Source of the DNA: Buddleja alternifolia
Lineage: Eukaryota > Streptophyta > Magnoliopsida > Lamiales > Scrophulariaceae
Direction of reading: 5' to 3'
Length of the DNA: 64,000 bases
Assembly (NCBI GenBank): GCA_019426215.1
Contig: CM033394.1
Location: forward strand, 13,722,195 to 13,786,194
Shown here piece after piece: positions 35,290 through 45,603 of this stretch (positions within the stretch are counted from its first letter, which is position 1; each line of letters starts with the position of its first letter). Below the pieces are notes generated by a model. It did not search any database. It saw only the letters and a list, made by a program, of their open reading frames with translations, and was not told the origin of the DNA. The position numbers and the translations under genes are program-made.

Positions 35290-36050
35290 TCAGACATTGC
35301 AAAGTTTGTACAGAAATGTCTCGTGTGCCAGCAAGTGAAAGCGGAACACCAAAAACCATCAGGACTATTGCAGCCTCTTCTGATTCCAGATTGGAAATAG
35401 AAAATGATCCCCATGGATTTTGTGACAGAGTTGCCCAAGGTGATAAAAGGATTTGATGGAGTCTGGGTAATTGTGGAACGGCTCACGAAGTCTGCGCATT
35501 TCCTACCGATTAGAACGGATTACAAGGTTGAGACCTTGGCAGAATCGTACAAAAAGGAAATTATCCGACTTCATGGGATACCGGTGAGCATCATCTCCGA
35601 CAGAGATCCCAAGTTTACATCTAGACTATGGAGACGGTTGCAAGAATATCTAGGTACAAAGTTGAACTTTAGTACCGCCTTTCACGCACAGACCGATGAA
35701 CAATCAGAAAGGTTGATAAGAATAATTGAAGATATGTTAAGGACTTGTGTCCTAGACTTTGGAGGGTCATGGGATACACACCTTCCGTTAGTAGAATTTG
35801 CCTATAACAATAGTTATCAGGCCACCATCCAAATGGCACCCTATGAGGCACTTTATGGGCGGAAATGTCAATCCCCGCTCTATTGGGATTTAGATGATTG
35901 GAGAGAACCATCGCAGGATGGACGAAAAAGGGCCTTGCGGGTGGAAATGATACAGAAAGCCATTGCCAAAGTTCAAATTATCAAACATCGAATGCATACA
36001 GCTCAGCTCAGAGTCGTCAAAAGAGCTATGCCGACACACGACGCAAGGAC
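35290..36050 (+). pseudogene. Chromovirus integrase, second part
   Basis: Continues the interrupted integrase after the Athila [14 protein letters not shown] in one frame and [16 protein letters not shown] in the other give the zinc-finger end, then a TAG stop at 35398 where the family has Trp. The long frame 35404-36054 has the core: DFVTELPKVIKGFDGVWVIV, ISDRDPKFTSRLW (second Asp) and the region ending TDEQSERLIRIIEDML, where the family Glu is kept. It stops at 36051 after DART. Confidence 0.9.
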
Positions 36051-36523
36051 TTAGAATTTTAAGTTGGAGACCGAGTTTTTATTAAAATATCACCACGAAG
36101 AGGTGTCAGGAGGATTGGAAAAGGGGGCAAGCTTCAACCTCGATATATAGGACCATTCCTGATCTTGAAATGTATTGGGCCAGTAGTGTATGAAATTGAA
36201 CTGCCTGACAATATCTCCCATGTCCATAATGTGTTCCATACATCACAAGTTGAGAATTACAATCCTGATCCATCGCATGTAATATCACACGAGGAACTAC
36301 AACTAGAATCCAATTTGTCATATGAAGAGATACCGATACGTATACTGGATTTCAAATATCAAGAATTACGATCTCGAAAAATACCCTTAGTCAAGGTATT
36401 ATGGAGGAACCATCATGTTGAAAAAGCAACTTGGGAACGAGAAGATGACATGAGAAAAAGATACCCGGATCTCTTTGTGACCACTCAGAATTTGGGACCA
36501 AATTCTCTTAAGGAGGGGGGAGT
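36051..36523 (+). pseudogene. Chromovirus integrase C-terminus with chromodomain
   Basis: After a frame break the sequence continues with the GPFLILK integrase end, then VYEIELPDNISHVHNVFHTS. The frame at 36165-36523 carries a chromodomain-like segment: PIRILDFKYQELRSRKIP, LVKVLWRNHHVEKATWERED and MRKRYPDLF. In chromoviruses this domain targets integration to marked chromatin. The frame reads on into the LTR because no stop precedes it. Confidence 0.85.
36507..36523 (+). promoter_or_regulatory. Polypurine tract of the chromovirus
   Basis: CTTAAGGAGGGGGGAGT abuts the LTR start TGTAACACCC. Confidence 0.9.
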
Positions 36524-36848
36524 TGTAACACCCTATATTCTCGGCTCCTAATTTCATAGAGACGAAGGTAAGAATAATAATTTCCGTTAATTAGATTATT
36601 GTAATTTATTCAATTTTCGCGATTCATGCTCGACCCTAAATTACTCTTTGGTCGTATAACTAATTTTATTCTCTAACTATATGTGAAATAGGCTAGTAGT
36701 ATTTACACATCACTGTGGAATAGTTGATGCATCATGCCATTTAAGGCATATATATAGATTCACATTCATCAATTATATGTTGCTAATATTTGAAAATATC
36801 CATACCTACATATATAGATATACAAACTCAGAAACACATGCATATATA

Positions 36849-36880
<32 letters not shown>

Positions 36881-37055
36881 AATATATGTATATCCACACC
36901 TGCACAAAGAATGAGAGGGTGATTAATTGGTGGCACATTAAAGTAGTTACACCTCATGCTAGCCTTAATGTGCCACCATGGGCTTCATCCATAGTAAAAA
37001 ATAGGAAAAAAAGTACAAGATCTTGAAAGGAAGAAGAAACAAGGAAATTCCAGGA
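36524..37055 (+). repeat. 3' LTR of the chromovirus, truncated
   Basis: It follows the 5' LTR from TGTAACACCC to GGAAATTCCAGGA and then ends, about 530 of ~2840 bases. It also lacks ~85 bp after GGGCTTCATCCATAGT (37000). In the 5' LTR that segment is flanked by two TCCATAGTT copies, so it was probably lost by slippage or recombination. Confidence 0.88.
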
Positions 37056-38538
37056 AGTACTGGTGGAGTTAAGTGCTTGATCTGATGAACATGGTTCTTG
37101 AGTTAAAGAATCTAAATTGGGCATTTAGATTCAACTCGTATGACACTTGCTTTGACAAGGAAGTGCTAGTCTTACATTGATTGGATAGTGGGAGCTAGCG
37201 TAATGAATATGAATAATGGAAATTGCATATTCGAACTTGACTCGTTGTAATCCTATCACATTGGTTTTTACTCGGTGACCATAAATGATAAGGATTACCT
37301 GTTACGATAGTATGAGTGAACTTTAGACCTAAGGAGTCTTTTATATTGTGCTCGCACCATTGAATAAGTTATTAAAGTTGTTAGACCCAACCACCCGTTG
37401 GTGGGGTCAACCTCGAAGTACGATTCATTTGGTGCTCTCGACAATGAGAAGTGGACTGCCAATAAGGAATTCACTGTCTCGAAAGTATATGAGAAGCAAC
37501 CTGTACGTCATAAGTGTTGTGAAATTAAAGTCTTTGGCCAAAGCATCTATAACTGACCTGTATTGGATACAAAGGCAATTTGCTATTTTCACATCAGTAT
37601 AATTATATAGTACAGTATCAAGTTGTATGAGGTTGACATTCCATTTGTCCTACTTGATCGGGCTGCGTCAGTGAAGAGTTTATACGCATATGATAATTGT
37701 AACTTAAAGGTTCGTGATGAAGTTTTCATCTCGTATTTGATTGGGTTTCGATATAGCTTGACAGGAATGGTTTGGTGATAACTATATCCTTTGGAATCCC
37801 TCAATGCCAATCAAGACGAGTCTAGAGAGTCGCGCTATATAAAGGTGATAAAATAAAAGAGTTTTACTTCATAAAGGGTACTTTAGTAATTTCACTTAGA
37901 GTGGAAATGATTAATGGGATATATTGATTATAATTGAATATATATTTAATTATTGTAATTAAATATGTTTATTCAATCAATATTAATAGTAATTTAGAAT
38001 TAATAAAGAATTATTAATTAAAAGAGCTTAGTATTATAACTAATTACCAATTGTATTGGACTTGGATATTAATTAAATACTTAACACTGGACTTAGAATT
38101 GGATGAAATCCAGTAACCCTATCCTACAAGGCCTATTTGGCTGCCCCCTCTCCTTGTAAGTCAAGGAGTGACTTTTATTTAGACACTAGGTGCTTAATTA
38201 AAAATCCAACCTAAGTCATATTTTTCATCTTAGAGATTGAAAAGAAGTGAAACACAAAATCATTTCTCCCACCCCATAAACCATAGCCGTCCAACCCCGG
38301 CTAAGGTAGAGAAGATCGAGCTTCAAGACAGGAAGATCATCTTTTGCGTGATTATCTAGAGGAAGGAATGATCCGTTGCTTCTCAAAGCTAGGTTTAAGA
38401 ATTTCATCAAAAGGTAATTGGATTACTTTTTATTTGGTAATATTCGATTTATATGTTATTAAAAATATCAAAAACATGAATTGAATCTGGGCTTTGTGAA
38501 TCGAGTATTTTTTTTATCCACTGGTTCGATTCACAACA
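37056..38538 (+). repeat. 5'-truncated copia LTR (element B)
   Basis: An LTR related to, but clearly distinct from, the element A family (shared motifs such as GGATAGTGGGAGCT and TTTTTACTCGGTGACC). It overlaps the homologous part of the fragment at 14362-14784, so the two are not halves of one LTR. The right end CACAACA is followed by a decayed primer site. About 200 bases of its start are missing at the junction with the chromovirus. ORFs within it have no domains. Confidence 0.75.
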
Positions 38539-38539
38539 G

Positions 38540-38655
38540 TCTTATCAGAGCCAAATTCATGGCTTTGATATATTTTCTATGCATTCATATGTTTATATTA
38601 TTTGATAAATGTGAATATATGATAATATGTTTATATTATTTTGTTAGGAATTTCT
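38540..38655 (+). other. Decayed PBS and stub of element B
   Basis: TCTTATCAGAGCC (38540-38552) resembles TGGTATCAGAGCC with two changes. About 100 AT-rich bases follow before the next LTR. The rest of element B is not seen to the right within the window. Confidence 0.6.
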
Positions 38656-40141
38656 TGTTAGAGTTTTGATGATGACAATTAGGACTTTATGTTAGACCCC
38701 AAATAAAATGTAAGTTTATACTTTAATAGAAGATTTGTATAAGCGTCTGAAAGATGTAATTTTGTTAGGCTTGTAATTTTTATCTTTATAGATTTTAGAC
38801 TAAGTATTAGGTACCAAGTCTATGATAGAATTCTAGATGAGTCTATCAAAGATGAAGTTGAAGATCAGCGTCTAAAATCAAGTGAAGATGAAAATTTGTT
38901 CTTAAGCGTTTGTCAAGTGCTAAAGATCTATTTCAGGACTTATGAATCAAGCACTCAAGCGACTTAAGCGTTCAACGAAAGGATTCACCTGAAATAAAAT
39001 CTCAAGTCATGACGAACTTAAATGCAATCATCAACGGACATTTATTTCCAACGGGAAATAAATTCAAAATGCATTAATGCTTGATAAGTGCATTAAATGT
39101 GATAAGCTATTGTGACTTGTGGACAAGCCACCTTTTGACTAGACTGTCAATATTTAGAGTTCAAAACCTGCTCCTATCAAATCGGAACCAGCAGATTTTT
39201 CAGGAATGTCAGAATAAGGTTTATTTAACGTACTGTGTGAGAGACACGCTCCTGTATGTGTCCAATGGACAATTCCCGAGAATTGTCAATAAATAGTACC
39301 TCTCAGCAAACCCTAATCACCAATCTTCATGCACATAAAGCCAAAACTTTGCTGAAATTACTTGAGAGAAAAACTTACAATTTTCGTAGCCAAAATTCCT
39401 CATAGCTTCTCTATACATTCCAAGACAGTTGAAAATATCTCAAATATCTTATAAGAAGAACCCTACATTAGTATTGAGATATTCGAAGTTGTTTGAACTT
39501 TCCCAAAATCAAACAAACTTTAGAAAAAGCCCATCCAAGCCTCGCGATCTATGTGAAGTCGAAGTTGGATACTTGCATTATTTCTGAGTGAAAGAAGCAA
39601 GAGGATAGAAGTGTCTTGTAGCAAAAATCTGTGTGACCAAGGAGCTCAATTCATCAATATCCATCTCTCCCTATTGTGTAGAAGTTTCTGTGTGATTCTT
39701 CGAGAATCATTTTAGTGGATTGCCTCCAAGTGCTCAAGGAGAAGAAGGACGTAGTTGGGATTACACCACCCAACGAACCTTTCAAACTTTGTGTTCTTTA
39801 CTTTACTATTATTTCATTCTTGTCATATCATTGCATTAATCGGTTATGTAAACACATTGATAAAACCGTCCAAAGCTAAGCAACTAAAGAAAACTTTGTG
39901 ACGCTAAAATATTGCAAAAGGAAGGCTTAAAATCATTTCGCTGTGCTAACCCTGATTAAAGAACTGAACGCTTAAACCTACTTGGTTATAGCATTCAAAT
40001 CTTAAGTCTAAGTTAACTTTATCAAAACAGTTATAAGCATCCAAACCAATTTTAATACGAAACTTTTTGAAGTCGAAAAAGACTTCAGGGTCTATTCAAC
40101 CCCCCCTTCTAGACCCTTTCGTATGCCACTTGGGACCAACA
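38656..40141 (+). repeat. 5' LTR of the Sirevirus-like element
   Basis: 1486 bp from TGTTAGAG to GGGACCAACA. A TATA-like CAATAAATAGTACC occurs near 39286. Short ORFs inside have no domains. Confidence 0.85.
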
Positions 40142-40143
40142 AG

Positions 40144-40155
40144 TGGTATCAAAGC
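40144..40155 (+). promoter_or_regulatory. Primer-binding site, Sirevirus-like element
   Basis: TGGTATCAAAGC, two bases after the LTR end, matches the plant tRNA-iMet site with one change. Confidence 0.88.
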
Positions 40156-40241
40156 GGTTGAAGTTGAAATTTTAAAATTTCCAAGCATAACTGCTTGTTT
40201 AGATCTTCTTTAAAAACACCTAGTTGTTTTTAAAATTTGTC

Positions 40242-41389
40242 ATGGCATTCGCTAAAGTTCCTAAATTGACCAAGTCAAACTATGACTCTTGAAGGTCAAA
40301 GCGTTTACCTATCTTTGTTCGTGTGATGGTGAAATGGGCGACATTATTTTAGATGGATCTATTCAAATTCTTAAAGTCATCACTAGAGTGCTTGGAGCCA
40401 CAAAAACGACTCCAGATGGCTATGCTGAAAAGCCAAAGCAAGAATGGTCTACAGATGAGCGTCGGAGAGCAAATCTAGACAATGTTGGACGAAACGCTCT
40501 ACATACAACAATTGGTGACAATGATAGCTTATTCAACAAGGTTAAGTCGTGCACTACGACTAAGGAGATATGGGATAAGTTAGCTATAATTTGTGGTGGT
40601 TCAGCACAAATCAAGGAGAACAAACTTTCCATTGCCAAGGAAAGATTTAACAGTTTTAAAATGTTGCCTAATGAGACGCTAGAGCAATTAGATATAAGAT
40701 TTACTGCTCTTGTTTTGGAACTAACATCTTTAGGCATGGATTTTCAAAATCGAGAAATGGTGGTTAAGATTTTCAGAAGTCTTCCCAGTAGATTCTTAAT
40801 GAAAACAACAGCGATGAGAGAATCAAATATTTTGGATCTTCTAACTCCAGAAGATGCCTTTTCAGAACTTAAAGCATTTGAGTTCGAGTTGAATTCAGCA
40901 AGTGATGTTGTCAGCAGTCCAGTGATAGGGTCTGGAGCGCTAATAGCATCATTTAAGGGTAAATCGGGTAACAAAGAAAAAGTGTCAGATATCAGTGAGG
41001 ATGAGGAACTATTGCTACTGAACAGATTTAGAAAGTTTCTAAGATATGAAAAGAAAGGAAATAGTCCTAAGCATCAAGGACAGAGTTCATATCAAGCGCC
41101 TGCTCCAGTTCAACAACAGTACTAAGTGCCTCAATATTCTGCACCTTCTCCCTCAGCGCCGATTCGGTACCAACTGTCTACTCAATAGAATCTCTTAGCA
41201 CCAGTGGTCTCAAAACCACAAACTGCAAGGTTGACAAATGAACAAAAGATGAAAACTAATCTTTGTTTTAATTGCAGGAAACCAGGGAACTACCAGGTAA
41301 ATTTCCCTTATCCAAACGTATCTAAGCCTCAAGGCCGGATTACTTGGATAAAACCCAATTCAGGAGCAACCATCACCGACAAGGTTTGA
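40242..41389 (+). pseudogene. Sirevirus-like gag
   Basis: ATG 40242 opens MAFAKVPKLTKSNYDS and then a stop, because one base is missing at the expected Trp codon (40289-40291). The main frame continues to 41125 with the copia gag domain (CTTTKEIWDKLAIICGGSAQ, then MLPNETLEQLDIRFTALVLE). It is interrupted by TAA at 41123 and a TAG near 41187, both one C-to-T step from Gln codons. It resumes with a zinc knuckle CFNCRKPGNYQVNFP, in which His and the last Cys are replaced. Gag should package RNA. This copy is dead. Confidence 0.85.
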
Positions 41390-43365
41390 TAGCGTAATCG
41401 GAACCAACGTCCGCACCTGAAGATTTGGAGTCTTCAGAGGAGAGTAGTGATGATGATGAGCCAGTGGATGACTTAGCGCTTATTTGTATCATGGCCAGAG
41501 ATGATGAAGCGTCCCCTGAGGTAAACGCTGAAATTGCCTATCCTCTCTCTTATGAAGAATTACTTGACAAAGTAAAAGAATACTATAAAGATTGTTAAGA
41601 TGCCGCCAAGTTATATCAAAATCACTTCTATATCATTTCATCGCTCAAAATTGATAATGTGACGCTCAAGGAAAGTTGCAAGTTTAGCAACAATGCATTG
41701 AGAAGAACAAATCACTTGAGAGTGAGATAACTAATTTAAAAAATGATCTTGATATAATAGTCAAGAGAGAAGCTGAGCTGATTGCTAGACTTGCTAAATC
41801 AGAGCAGCTCGTCTCATCATTGTCTAAAGCGTCAAGAAAGCTAGACAATGTGACTAAGGTAACAAGATTATTTAGTGAAAAGACCGGTTTGGGATGCAAT
41901 AAATTTGGTAAACAACCAAACAAATCTAATGTTACGGCAAACAACAAAGGAAAGGGTGTATTCTTTGTTGAGAAAGCTTCAAAAAGTCAAACACCTATTG
42001 AACCAAGAGACTATGGTACGAGGCCAAATGAGAAAATCAATATTGACTTAGGTAAGGGAGAGACAAAAGTGAATGATTCGCAAAAGAAGGTCCATCCAAA
42101 TGCTCAAAAGGCTAAGGATAAACCTTCTACTAGTGAATCAAATGCTAAGTGTCAAGCACCAAAAGTGCAACCTAAGCCAGTGCCAAGGAAATACCAGCAT
42201 CAATATCCACAAAGGTCAAGGTCATATTATCGATACTATGATGATTATCATTACGACTATGATTATGATTACTCTTATAATCGAGGATATTATTATACAC
42301 CTAAGAAGCACACACAACATAAACAGAAACCCAAGAAGGCCAATCTTCCTGTAATGAAGACCCGGAAAATATGGGTTCTGAAAGTTTTAATTAAGACTAA
42401 TGCTACTAATGTAAAAGGACCCAAGTTATAATGGGTACCTAAAAAGAATTAGAAGTGCCCTTTTGATTGCAAGTACCTAGAGCTAGAGCCGATACATCTG
42501 TTTGGTACATCGCTAGTGGGTCGTTAAGGCACATGACAGGCTCTAAGGATATCTTGATGAACTATCGAGCTGCCAATGGTCCTCATGTTGTATTTGGTGA
42601 CAACTCCAAAGGTATAGGTACTGTGCATAGGGGAAACATCATGATTAGTAATGTTTAATATGTTGAAGGTCTTAAGTATAATTTGTTAAGCATAAGTCAA
42701 TTTTGCGATAAAATCTTTGAAGTTAAATTTTCAAGTGACTGTTGCTATATAAATGACGCTAAGACTAAATCTACTAAATTAAAAGGTAAAAGAACAAACA
42801 ATGTGTATTTGGTAGATTGAGGTTCAACTATAGATAACAACCCTACATGCTTTGTAGCTAAAAGTGAATCTAAACCGGGTTGGTTATGACATAGAAAAAT
42901 GAATCACTCAACTTTAAAACAATCTCTCAGCTTATAACACTGAATCTTGTAGATGGATTACCTAAAGGACCATTTCATAAAGATTGTCTCTGTGACGCTT
43001 GTCAAATGGGAAAACAAGTTAAATCATCTTTCAAGAGAAAACCTTGTCTATCTACCTCTAGAATACTTGAACTACTTTACATGGATCTGTTTGAACCCGT
43101 TCAAACGATCAGTGTGAGCAGTAAAAAGTATACTTTGGTGATAGTAGATGATTTCTCTCGATTTACTTGGGTGGAATTTCTTTCATCCAAAAATAAGACA
43201 TGTGACAAGATCACAACGCTTATTCGGCAACTTCAAACATTGAAAAACCTTAAGGTTGCAAGAATAAGAAGCGATCACGATACTGAGTTTACTAACAAGG
43301 TTGTTGAGAAGTTTTGTGCAGATAATGAAATACATCATGAGTATTCAGCTTCTAGCACTCCTTAA
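41390..43365 (+). pseudogene. Sirevirus-like protease and integrase start
   Basis: A lysine-rich region (41820-42431, with a Tyr/Asp-rich segment near YDYDYDYSYNRGYYY) precedes the protease. The protease active site reads YIASGSLRHMTG, with Ala in place of the catalytic Asp. Integrase begins with a damaged zinc finger (HRKMNHSTLKQ, CDACQMGKQ). The core at 43006-43365 has LLYMDLFEPVQ (first Asp), IVDDFSRFTWVEFL and IRSDHDTEF (second Asp). A TAA at 43363 (from CAA) precedes NGVAERGN, the region with the catalytic Glu. Confidence 0.85.
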
Positions 43366-45491
43366 CAAAATGGTGTTGCTGAGCGCGGGAACACAGAATA
43401 CTCAAGGAAGCTTCTAGGACAATGTTAACAGAGTCCAAGCTTGCTCCTAAGTTTTGGGCCGAAGCGATCAGCACTGCTTGTTACACTCAAAACCGTAGCA
43501 TGATCAACAAAAAGCATGGGAAAACTCCATATGAATATGGAAGGGACGTAAGCCAAATGTTTCATACTTTCACGTCTTTGGTTCAAAATTTTTTATTCAT
43601 AATAATGGATCCTAAAGCCTAAAGAAATTTGATCCTAAAGCGCACGGATAAGGAAATCTTTCTAGGCTATGCCAAAAATGGAAAGAATTTTCGCATCCTA
43701 AATAAGAACAAATCGAAGGTTGAGGAATCTATTCATGTTGTTTTTGATGATGCTAACCAAGAACCGAGTAAAGTCAATGTGAATGATGTAGGAGTTGAAG
43801 ATTTGTGTCAGCAAGCGTCAAAAGTAACTATTGATGATGAAAGTGACGACGATGATGAAATCTTAGTGCCCCCTCCTAAGAATACTCGTGAAACTTTGGA
43901 CAATCATGTTAGATTTGCTGATGATCATGAAGAGAATGATCATCAAGAGCAAGGTAGAATCTGCGAACTTGAAGCGCCTATGCAAGAGGATGGTCAAGCG
44001 CCTAAGCAAGAAGTTACTCAAGTGTCTGATCAACCTTCGAACCCATTCCAACCAGATAGACTATGGCTACGTGATCATCCACCAGAGCAGATTATTGGAG
44101 ATGTTGGAGCGCCTGTAAGGACTAGGGCCGCTACATTCAATGAGGCTATGTTTGCAAGTTTCCTATCTCAAATGGAACCTAAGAAAGTGGATGAAGCGTT
44201 AAGAGATCCAAGTTGGATTGAAGCCATGCAAGAAGAGCTTAATCAGTTTGAGCGTAGTAAGGTTTGGACGCTAGTACCACGACCAACTCACCAAGGAGTT
44301 ATTGAGACTAGATGGGTTTATAGAAACAAGATGGATGAGAATGGCATTGTGATAAGGAACAAAGCTAGACTTGTTGCTCAAGGATATTGCCAAGAAGAGG
44401 GTATTGATTTTGATGAGACATGCTCTTGTCGCCCGTCTCGAAGCAATTCGTATGTTTCTAGCGTATGCAACGTTCAACAAGTTTACGGTGTATCAAATGG
44501 GCATTAAGAGTGCTTTCCTGAATGGTAAACTCTAAGAAGAAGTTTATGTGGAGCAACCATCAGGATTCATCAACAACCATGGTAAGGGTATGGTGTATAA
44601 GCTAGACAAAGCACTTTATGGGCTTAAGCAAGCGCCTAGAACATGGCATGAGACTCTTTCTATTTTCCTTTTTGGTAAAGGCTTTTCAAAAGACAACGTT
44701 GATACAACGTTATTTAAAATTACCAATGACGAAGATATTCTCTTAGTCCAAATTAATGTTGATGATATTATATTCGGATCTACTAATAAGTGTCTGTGTG
44801 AGAAATTTTCGAAAATGATGCAAGAACAATTTGAAATGAGCATGATGGGTGAATTAACTTTCTTCTTAGGATTACAAGTTAAACAACTCCCTAATGGCAT
44901 ATTTATTAACCAAGCTAAATATACAAGAGATATGATTAAGAAATTTGGTATGGAAAATGCATCATCTTCAAAAATTCCAATGAGCCTAACGCTTAAGTTA
45001 GATAAAGATGAAAGTGGGAAGAAGTTTGATATCACTAATTATAGATGTATCATTGGATCACTTTTTTTTATCTTACTGCTAGTAGACCTGATATTATGTT
45101 TTTGGTATGCATGTGTGCACGCTTTCAAGTTGATCCTAAAGAGTCACACTTAAGTGCTGCCAAGAGAATCCTTAAATACCTAAAAGACACACAAAATGTG
45201 GGCTTGTGGTATCCAAGGGACTATCCTTTTGAACTAATTGGTTACTTAGATGCAGATTTTGCAGGATGCAAAATTGATTGTAAAAGTACTAATGGTACAT
45301 ATAAATTTCTAGGTGATAGGTTAGTTTCATGGCATAGTAAGAAACAACAATCGATAGCTATCTCTACAGCTGAAGTAGAGTATGTAGTTGTAGGGAGTTG
45401 ATGCGCACAAGTTTTATGGACGAGGCAACAACTTAGAGATTATGGTATAATCCTAGATCCAACCCCTATTCATTGTGATAACCAAAGCATC
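43366..45491 (+). pseudogene. Sirevirus-like integrase end, RT and RNase H (first part)
   Basis: Integrase end (LAPKFWAEAISTACYTQNRS) and acidic linker are followed by RT from about 44190 (DPSWIEAMQEELNQFERSKV, ETRWVYRNKMDENG). A frame break at ~44510 and TAA at 44534 (LQEEVY type site) come before YGLKQAPRTWHETL. The RT box reads QINVDDIIFGSTN, so the first residue of YVDD is Asn, while both Asp remain. RNase H follows (DADFAGCKIDCKST, SWHSKKQQSIAISTAEVEY) with a TGA at 45402, then CDNQSI. It is cut at 45491 by the CACTA element. Confidence 0.88.
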
Positions 45492-45519
45492 CACTAGTAC
45501 AGAAGAGGTCTGTTACAGC
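45492..45519. repeat. Left TIR of the CACTA element
   Basis: Compared with the reversed right end it differs at a few positions after CACTAGTACAGAA (AGAGGTCTGTTACAGCG against AAGACCTGTTACAGCG-like sequence). Immediately inside is GGGTTTTTTTTCAACTTTTA, without sub-terminal repeats. Confidence 0.92.
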
Positions 45520-45603
45520 GGGTTTTTTTTCAACTTTTATACAAATAACTTTTATACGAATAATTTCTTGAAACTATAATTAAAATAATATAATTAAACT
45601 AAC

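Larger units (their letters stand above)
14785..37055 (+). mobile_element. Ty3-gypsy chromovirus, Tekay/Del-like
   Basis: A 5' LTR of about 2.84 kb is followed by a tRNA-iMet PBS, an additional coiled-coil ORF, gag, protease, RT, RNase H, integrase, chromodomain, PPT and a 3' LTR. The integrase is interrupted by the Athila element (22288-35289). The chromodomain, gypsy RT-RH-IN order, tRNA-iMet primer and long LTRs starting TGTAACACCC point to the Tekay/Del lineage. The 3' LTR keeps only its first ~530 bases, and what follows is an unrelated copia LTR, so the element is 3'-truncated. Many stops and altered catalytic residues show an old, dead copy. Confidence 0.92.

Noticed and set aside
14362..38538. 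The copia LTR pieces left and right of the chromovirus as two halves of one LTR
   Set aside because: They overlap in the homologous part of the LTR and differ strongly there, so they are separate families.
38540..38552. tRNA gene near the TCTTATCAGAGCC site
   Set aside because: Only the primer-site complement is present, with no cloverleaf around it.
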